Of a DNA stretch of 10,249 bases, positions 5,857 to 10,249 are shown one piece after another. The position numbers and the translations under genes are program-made. Within the stretch, counting starts at the first letter, position 1. Each line of letters starts with the position of its first letter. The notes beneath the pieces are model-generated. The model was not told the origin of the DNA, searched no databases, and saw nothing but the letters and a program-made list of their open reading frames with translations. The DNA is from Flavobacteriales bacterium (GTDB taxonomy: Bacteria > Bacteroidota > Bacteroidia > Flavobacteriales_D > Sanyastnellaceae), in the NCBI GenBank assembly GCA_030728235.1, contig JANRAA010000031.1, positions 1-10,249 on the forward strand. Direction: 5' to 3'.

Positions 5857-6837
5857 ATGCTCACACGTCCAAGAAGAAATAGAGCAACAGCTCCCATTCG
5901 GGCAATGGTGAAAGAAACCCACTTGTCTGTCGACAACCTGATTTATCCGCTATTCTTGGTTGATGGCAAGAATCAAGAAATCCAGATCCCAAGCATGCCC
6001 GGAATATCACGTCGGTCGGAAGATGCGGCGTTGCGAGAAATTGAGGCGTGTATGAATCTTGGGTTGAGAAATTTCGTCCTCTTTCCTGCTGTGGAAGACG
6101 CACTGAAAGACAAGGAAGCTACATACAGCTACGCTGATGATAATTTCTACTTGCGAATCATTCGTAACATCAAGGAGTCGTTCCCAGAATCGAGTTTGAT
6201 GAGTGATGTGGCGATGGATCCTTATAGTTCAGATGGACATGATGGTTTGGTAGAAGACGGACAGATTTTGAATGACGAAACGCTGCCTATTCTGCAAAGG
6301 ATGGCGGTGGCTCAGGCGCAAGCTGGAATAGATATCATTGGGCCGTCGGATATGATGGACGGTCGGGTAGAGGCGATCCGTGATGAGCTGGATGACCATG
6401 GCTTTGAGAATGTGGCCATTATGTCGTACAGTGCCAAATATGCCAGTGCTTTTTATGGTCCGTTCCGAGATGCGCTGGAAAGTGCTCCGAAAATGGGAGA
6501 TAAGAAAACATATCAAATGGATCCAGCAAACAAGCGAGAGGCGCTGCGTGAAGCTGCTTTGGACATGGACGAAGGAGCCGATTACTTGATGGTAAAGCCC
6601 GCGCTGTGCTATTTGGATGTCATCCATATGTTAAACGAACAATTCGATATTCCTATCACTGCCTACAACGTTTCGGGTGAGTATGCCATGTTAAAAGCTG
6701 CATGCGCCAACGGATGGCTTGATTACAACAAAGCGATGCCTGAAATGCTTTTGAGCATTCGTCGCGCTGGTGCTTCAGGAATTTTGACATATTTCGCTAA
6801 AGACTACGCTGCTTTGGTGAAGGAAGGGAAAATCTAG
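5857..6837 (+). CDS. hemB: Delta-aminolevulinic acid dehydratase / porphobilinogen synthase (HemB)
   Basis: HemB condenses two 5-aminolevulinate molecules into porphobilinogen, the first pyrrole of haem and tetrapyrrole synthesis, in the cytosol. The 326 aa length is normal. Both active-site Schiff-base lysines are present: Lys194 in IMSYSAKYASAFYGPFRDA and Lys247 in YLMVKPALCYLD. IGPSDMMDGRV (161-171) is another family signature. The metal-site segment reads DVAMDPYSSDGHDG (117-130): the three cysteines of zinc-type enzymes are replaced by Ala119, Asp121 and Asp129, so this is the magnesium-type (cysteine-free) form. The start lies 3 bp after the upstream lipoprotein stop, and a secreted propeller gene begins 3 bp after its own stop, so hemB is embedded in an operon. 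Confidence 0.98.
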   Translation: MLTRPRRNRATAPIRAMVKETHLSVDNLIYPLFLVDGKNQEIQIPSMPGISRRSEDAALREIEACMNLGLRNFVLFPAVEDALKDKEATYSYADDNFYLRIIRNIKESFPESSLMSDVAMDPYSSDGHDGLVEDGQILNDETLPILQRMAVAQAQAGIDIIGPSDMMDGRVEAIRDELDDHGFENVAIMSYSAKYASAFYGPFRDALESAPKMGDKKTYQMDPANKREALREAALDMDEGADYLMVKPALCYLDVIHMLNEQFDIPITAYNVSGEYAMLKAACANGWLDYNKAMPEMLLSIRRAGASGILTYFAKDYAALVKEGKI

Positions 6838-6840
6838 ACC

Positions 6841-8124
6841 ATGAGAATCGCTTTTTTCTTTGCTTTTGCATCGCTGTTGTTTGCAACAGAGGTTAAAGGT
6901 CAGTCTGTCAAAAATGTTCTCATCCATGAATGGGATGGAAATGACTACCAGCCTTGCGAACCAGCCATTGCCATTTGTCCGAGTAAACCTTCAAGTATAG
7001 TCGCTGGATCGGTGCTTTCGAATGTTTATACGTCTTCAGACACAGGCAAAACATGGTCTCGAGATATCTTGTCTTCACCAATGGGTGTGTTCGGAGATCC
7101 TTGCATTGTGGCTGGAAAGAAGTCGTTCTATTACTTCCATCTATCAAACCCAACAGGTGAAGGATGGTCGAGCGAGCGGCTGTTAGACCGTATTGTGGTG
7201 CAGCGCTCTTGTAATCATGGTCGTTCATGGAGCAAGGGAGCGGGAATTGGAGAGAACCATCCTGCTGATCAAGACAAAGAATGGGCTTGTTTGAGCGCTG
7301 ATGAAAGCAGGCTGTATGCGACATGGACGCAGTTTGATGTTTATGGATCGAAGGATAAGAAGGATAGTACAGTCATTTTGTTCAGTCAATCAAACGCAAA
7401 GGCGAAGAAATGGTCGACGCCTATGCGTATCAATCAGAAGGCAGGCGACTGCCTTGATGGCGACAATACCGTTGAAGGGGCTGTTCCTTCAGCTGGACCA
7501 AATGGTGAGATATATGTAGCCTGGGCGATGGGTAAAGACATTTGGTTTGACAGATCGTTGGATGGAGGAAAGACGTGGCTAGCGAACGACATCCGCGCAG
7601 CGAAAATACTCGCTGGTTGGGATCAGTCGATACCAGGAATAGGAAGAGCCAATGGCATGCCTGTTACTTGCACCGATTTATCTGATGGGCCTCATCGCGG
7701 ACGTATTTATATCAACTGGACTGATCAAACGGAAAATGAGAAAGACACGGATGTTTTTGTGGCTTATTCAGATGACAAAGGAGATACTTGGTCGCAGCCC
7801 ATTCGCGTGAACAACGATCCTCCTGGAGCGCATCAGTTTTTTACGTGGATGTCTGTGGATCCACAAACAGGTGGAGTGCACATTGTGTTTTATGATCGAC
7901 GTGGATTGTCAGGAAATGCAACGAATGTTGTCGTAGCGTCATCTTTCGACGGTGGAAGTACCTTCGAGAATCGAATTGTAAGTGAGACACCATTCGAACC
8001 ATCGGGCAATGTTTTCTTTGGCGATTACAATAACATCAGCGCTGTTGGAGGTATCGTTCGTCCGATATGGACTAGGAATGATAAGGGCCGTCTCAGCGTG
8101 TGGACAGCCCTGTTGAATTTCTAA
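6841..8124 (+). CDS. Secreted Asp-box (BNR/sialidase-like) beta-propeller protein
   Basis: The 427 aa product starts with a signal peptide (hydrophobic residues 3-16, VKG before Gln21). It carries Asp-box repeats of the form SxDxGxTW: SSDTGKTW (65-72), SCNHGRSW (123-130, Asp replaced by Asn), SLDGGKTW (239-246), SDDKGDTW (310-317) and SFDGGSTF (368-375), plus a degenerate copy ending KKW near 184-191. This fits a six-bladed propeller as in sialidases. I do not see the FRIP motif or an obvious arginine triad, so sialidase activity is not supported; it may bind glycans or be structural. The conserved FGDYNNISAVGGIVRPIWTR (393-412) is typical of BNR proteins of this sort. There is no C-terminal sorting domain. 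Seven cysteines remain in the mature chain. It is the last gene of the hemB run and converges on the HIT gene. Confidence 0.85.
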   Translation: MRIAFFFAFASLLFATEVKGQSVKNVLIHEWDGNDYQPCEPAIAICPSKPSSIVAGSVLSNVYTSSDTGKTWSRDILSSPMGVFGDPCIVAGKKSFYYFHLSNPTGEGWSSERLLDRIVVQRSCNHGRSWSKGAGIGENHPADQDKEWACLSADESRLYATWTQFDVYGSKDKKDSTVILFSQSNAKAKKWSTPMRINQKAGDCLDGDNTVEGAVPSAGPNGEIYVAWAMGKDIWFDRSLDGGKTWLANDIRAAKILAGWDQSIPGIGRANGMPVTCTDLSDGPHRGRIYINWTDQTENEKDTDVFVAYSDDKGDTWSQPIRVNNDPPGAHQFFTWMSVDPQTGGVHIVFYDRRGLSGNATNVVVASSFDGGSTFENRIVSETPFEPSGNVFFGDYNNISAVGGIVRPIWTRNDKGRLSVWTALLNF

Positions 8125-8135
8125 CGAATCGTTTA

Positions 8136-8525
8136 TTATCCTTTCCGAATCAGATCAGCTATTCGAGCGAGATCTTCTTGAGTGGGCTTCATTTTTTCAC
8201 GCTCGAAATTGATATCGGATACATGATTCAACGGCACCAAGTGCATGTGCGCGTGCGGAACTTCAAGACCAATTACGGCAATGCCGATGCGCTTACACGG
8301 AATGGTATTCTTGATTTTAGAAGCAACATTCTTGGCGAAAAGATTGATTTCACTCAAGTAGTCGTCATCCAAATCAAAAATATAATCTATTTCAATCTTT
8401 GGAACGATGAGGGTGTGTCCTTCAGCCAATGGAAAGACATCCAAAAATGCCAAGAACTTATCGTTTTCGTCAATTTTATGACAAGGGATTTCTCCAGCAA
8501 TGATTTTCGAAAAAATACTCGCCAT
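8136..8525 (-). CDS. HIT-family protein (histidine-triad nucleotide hydrolase/transferase)
   Basis: A 129 aa HIT-domain protein. HIT proteins hydrolyse or transfer nucleotide phosphoramidates or dinucleotides; this branch (Hint/Fhit-like) often acts on adenosine 5'-phosphoramidates, but the substrate here is unknown. The signature triad is intact in VPHAHMHLVP (His91, His93, His95), with His93 the expected nucleophile. The upstream GHTLIVPK (36-43) is also typical. The N terminus ASIFSKIIAGEIP lacks the two cysteines of the zinc-binding CxxC found in many homologues. The start codon overlaps the greA stop by one base (TAATG on the minus strand, 8527-8523), indicating translational coupling. 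It ends 11 bp from the convergent propeller gene. Confidence 0.95.
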   Translation of the reverse strand: MASIFSKIIAGEIPCHKIDENDKFLAFLDVFPLAEGHTLIVPKIEIDYIFDLDDDYLSEINLFAKNVASKIKNTIPCKRIGIAVIGLEVPHAHMHLVPLNHVSDINFEREKMKPTQEDLARIADLIRKG

Positions 8526-8998
8526 TAGCGTGATATTTCAACAACCTCGAATTTCACCATTCCCGCAGGAACTTGCACTTCGGCCACTTCACCTACTGTC
8601 AATCCGAGCAATCCTTTTCCGATTGGGGAGTCTACACTGATTTTCTTCAAAGCAAGGTTCGCCTCATTTTCAGCTACGAGTGTATACTCCATCAATGCGT
8701 TGTTGTTCAAGTTTTTAATCTTCACTTTCGAAAGAATAAACACGCGGCTCGAATCAATTTGAGATTCATCGATTAGTCGTGCGTTGGCGATGACATTCTC
8801 CAACTTCGATATTTTGGCTTCGAGCAGACCTTGAGCTTCTTTCGCTGCGTCGTATTCGGCGTTTTCTGAAAGATCTCCTTTGTCTCTTGCTTCAGCAATT
8901 TGTTGAGAAATTTTAGGACGTTCAACGACCTTCATTTGATAAAGCTCGTCTTTAAGATTTTGTAAGCCTTCAGCCGTATAGTAAGATATTTGTGACAT
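8525..8998 (-). CDS. greA: Transcription elongation factor GreA
   Basis: GreA enters the secondary channel of RNA polymerase and stimulates cleavage of backtracked RNA, rescuing stalled complexes. The 157 aa length is standard. The N-terminal coiled coil contains ARDKGDLSENAEYDAAKE (37-54), whose tip carries the acidic residues Asp42 and Glu45 that coordinate the catalytic metal. The C-terminal FKBP-like domain has the typical SPIGKGLLG (124-132) and a closing VKFEVVEI. The HIT gene overlaps its stop by one base. Upstream lie an inverted repeat (9014-9038) and the terminator of the preceding porin-like gene, so greA probably has its own promoter in 8999-9060, though no clean TAnnTTTG is visible there. 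Confidence 0.97.
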   Translation of the reverse strand: MSQISYYTAEGLQNLKDELYQMKVVERPKISQQIAEARDKGDLSENAEYDAAKEAQGLLEAKISKLENVIANARLIDESQIDSSRVFILSKVKIKNLNNNALMEYTLVAENEANLALKKISVDSPIGKGLLGLTVGEVAEVQVPAGMVKFEVVEISR

Positions 8999-9013
8999 GG
9001 TTGTATAATTTGA

Positions 9014-9038
9014 TTTCGGAGTTGGGGTATATCCGAAA
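9014..9038 (-). repeat. Inverted repeat upstream of greA
   Basis: TTTCGGA (9014-9020) and TCCGAAA (9032-9038) are perfect 7-base complements around an 11-base spacer, ending 16 bases upstream of the greA start codon. It could be a hairpin in the greA leader or an operator for a dimeric regulator. It also overlaps the T-rich tail of the neighbouring terminator. The function is unproven. Confidence 0.45.
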
Positions 9039-9041
9039 ATA

Positions 9042-9077
9042 AAGCGAGAAAACCCTCAAAAAAGGGCCTTCTCGCTT
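9042..9077 (-). terminator. Intrinsic terminator of the PorV/PorQ-like gene
   Basis: AAGCGAGAA (9042-9050) pairs perfectly with TTCTCGCTT (9069-9077). Inside this, CCCT (9053-9056) pairs with AGGG (9063-9066) around a 6-base A-rich loop, with a 2x2 internal mismatch between the two stems. On the minus strand the hairpin is followed by a T-rich run (TATTTTC), whereas the plus-strand side reads ACACAAATAT. Orientation therefore fits termination of leftward transcripts from the porin-like gene, whose stop lies 25 bases upstream of it, and insulation of greA from that gene. Confidence 0.85.
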
Positions 9078-9102
9078 ACACAAATATAGTAAGAATATTT
9101 TA

Positions 9103-10155
9103 TCAGAGCGTGATGTGCACGCCAATTCCGTGTGTTCCTGAGAAAGGATTTGTTACGCGGTATGAGTAATCAACACCCAACATAGAACCGTTAGACCCTG
9201 CAGGTATTTGCAACGATAATCCTGCAGATGGACCTGAAAGGGCTGTCATACGGAGGTCTGCGTTGGTCACGTCTTTTTCATACAAGTAACCAGCGCGCAA
9301 TTGAACTCTTTCCTTCCAGCTAAATTCTGCGCCAAAACCGAATTGATCTTGGGTGAATGAATTTGAAGTAAATTGTCCGTTGGCAGTTAGTTTTGACTCT
9401 TCACTTAGCAAGAAATCATAAGAAAGTCCGATGTTAACCATTGAAGGCAATTCGTACTTCTCAGATCGCATGTTGGTAGTCAAACTTGTTCCTGACCCAA
9501 GCACAGAAGTTACTGTCAAACCGTCTCCGCTGTATCGCATTGGAGGTCCAACGTTACGCAACGAAATTCCGAACTTCAGTTGGTCGTTGTCGCCAGATAC
9601 GTATTTGATACCTGCGTCAAATGAAACGCCTTGTGCTCTAACATTCGAAATAGACTCACTCACAATACGCATGGTGATACCACCGAAGATGCTATTTGAG
9701 AACTCTTTCGCATAAGAGATACCAATGTTGGCTTGAGATGGGCGGAATGAACCGATACCCCCTTCAGGAAGCTGTTCGGTAGTTATGCCGATGTCTCCGA
9801 AAGACAAGGCAGTTACTGTGATTCCGATAACTCCTGACTCACCTACTTGTTGTCCAAAACCTAGGCTATTAATTGAAATGCCTGAGCCTACGAAGTATTG
9901 CAGGTTCGAGAACATCAATTCAGTTTTCTCAACGTAAGCCAAACCAGCTACGTTCAAAAAAGTTGACTCGATACCTGTGATAGACGCCATGTTAGAGTTC
10001 GAAAGTCCGTTGCCACGTGCCCAAGGATTGATTAGCAACTGGCTTGCACCTGCTGATCCTGCACGGTCTGGATTTCCCGCCATTGACGTAAGAGGTATTG
10101 CTGCAAGCATGCCTGCTGCAATAACTACTTGAGATATGTATTTTGAAATTTTCAT
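9103..10155 (-). CDS. PorV/PorQ-family outer-membrane beta-barrel protein
   Basis: I start the gene at the ATG at 10155, giving 350 aa, because this places the signal peptide (MKISKY, hydrophobic 9-22, TSMA cleavage near residue 26) at the N terminus; the frame remains open upstream to 10185. The mature start AGASQLLINPWARGNGLSNSNMAS (35-58) and GIESTFLNVAGLAYVEKTEL (61-80) follow the family layout in which an ARxxG segment and an NPAGLA-like segment precede the barrel. The rest alternates short beta strands and Gly/Asn/Ser turns and ends in a strand, GIGVHITL. Relatives include PorV and PorQ of type IX secretion. The canonical PorV DARAAGMGD is not conserved, so this is a paralogous member with unassigned role. 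It lies 31 bases after an upstream gene and ends at a clear terminator. Confidence 0.82.
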   Translation of the reverse strand: MKISKYISQVVIAAGMLAAIPLTSMAGNPDRAGSAGASQLLINPWARGNGLSNSNMASITGIESTFLNVAGLAYVEKTELMFSNLQYFVGSGISINSLGFGQQVGESGVIGITVTALSFGDIGITTEQLPEGGIGSFRPSQANIGISYAKEFSNSIFGGITMRIVSESISNVRAQGVSFDAGIKYVSGDNDQLKFGISLRNVGPPMRYSGDGLTVTSVLGSGTSLTTNMRSEKYELPSMVNIGLSYDFLLSEESKLTANGQFTSNSFTQDQFGFGAEFSWKERVQLRAGYLYEKDVTNADLRMTALSGPSAGLSLQIPAGSNGSMLGVDYSYRVTNPFSGTHGIGVHITL

Positions 10156-10186
10156 GTTGTTCAATTCTACTGGTCCTTCAATCAAA

Positions 10187-10249
10187 TTAGAAGTTATCCA
10201 AATCCGTTGGTCTCATTACACCAAACCATTTGAGGATTTTCTCTCCAAC
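10187..10249 (-). CDS. Unidentified protein, C-terminal 20 codons
   Basis: On the minus strand a frame is open from the window edge to a TAA at 10189-10187, encoding a tail that ends KILKWFGVMRPTDLDNF. The stop lies 31 bases before the PorV/PorQ-like gene on the same strand, an operon-like spacing, and no terminator lies between them. The fragment is too short to name. The gene could be a partner of the outer-membrane protein, but that is inference. The confidence reflects the reading frame and position only. Confidence 0.5.
   Translation of the reverse strand, partial: VGEKILKWFGVMRPTDLDNF

Noticed and set aside
6229..6627. A 132-codon minus-strand open frame inside hemB
   Set aside because: It is a shadow of a full-length, well-conserved hemB; its translation has no signal or motif.
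6920..7324. A 134-codon minus-strand open frame inside the propeller gene
   Set aside because: It is antisense to the Asp-box protein and its translation is low in plausible structure.
8122..8160. Bidirectional terminator between the convergent propeller and HIT genes
   Set aside because: The 11-base gap and nearby sequence contain only a short direct repeat of CGAATC, not a stem-loop with a T-tract.
8100..8528. A 142-codon plus-strand open frame covering the HIT gene
   Set aside because: It is antisense to a gene with an intact histidine triad, begins inside the propeller gene in another frame, and its translation has no recognisable domain.
9030..9065. greA promoter TATTTTCG with an upstream TTTG
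   Set aside because: The spacing is about 15 bases rather than the usual 19-21, and the sequence is better explained as terminator stem and tail.

Overview
This 10.2 kb window looks like ordinary chromosome of a Bacteroidota bacterium, most likely a marine or freshwater flavobacterium or relative of Cryomorphaceae/Crocinitomicaceae. That placement is inference. It rests on secreted proteins whose mature form starts with Gln, a Bacteroidota-type lipoprotein family after folA, a PorV/PorQ-family outer-membrane protein, weak or absent Shine-Dalgarno sequences, and a TAnnTTTG-type promoter element (TATCTTTG) in front of yidD. No mobile element, tRNA, rRNA, CRISPR array or prophage gene was seen.

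Layout. (1) Positions 1-1379, plus strand: the C-terminal end of a phytanoyl-CoA dioxygenase-like Fe(II)/2-oxoglutarate oxygenase, overlapping purK (purine biosynthesis) by 4 bp. (2) Positions 1381-2220, minus strand: an unrecognised secreted protein, convergent with purK with one base between the stop codons. (3) Positions 2386-4497, plus strand: thyA, folA and a lipoprotein gene. ThyA produces dihydrofolate while making dTMP, and DHFR recycles it. (4) Positions 4550-8124, plus strand: a tight five-gene run of a HupE/UreJ-type membrane protein, yidD, a His-rich lipoprotein, hemB and a secreted Asp-box (BNR) beta-propeller protein. The last four genes are only 2-3 bp apart. (5) Positions 8136-8998, minus strand: greA followed by a HIT-family hydrolase, overlapping by one base (TAATG). 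(6) Positions 9103-10249, minus strand: a PorV/PorQ-like outer-membrane protein, preceded by the last 20 codons of an unidentified gene and followed by a clear intrinsic terminator.

Most genes are housekeeping: purines, thymidylate/folate, haem, membrane-protein insertion, transcript cleavage and nucleotide hydrolysis. The less explained parts are the envelope and secreted proteins. The points most worth a second look are the possible metal-handling link between the HupE/UreJ protein, the His-rich lipoprotein and HemB; a likely leaderless start for yidD; and two back-to-back inverted repeats just upstream of greA. I found no strong evidence for a new multi-gene defence or mobile system here.
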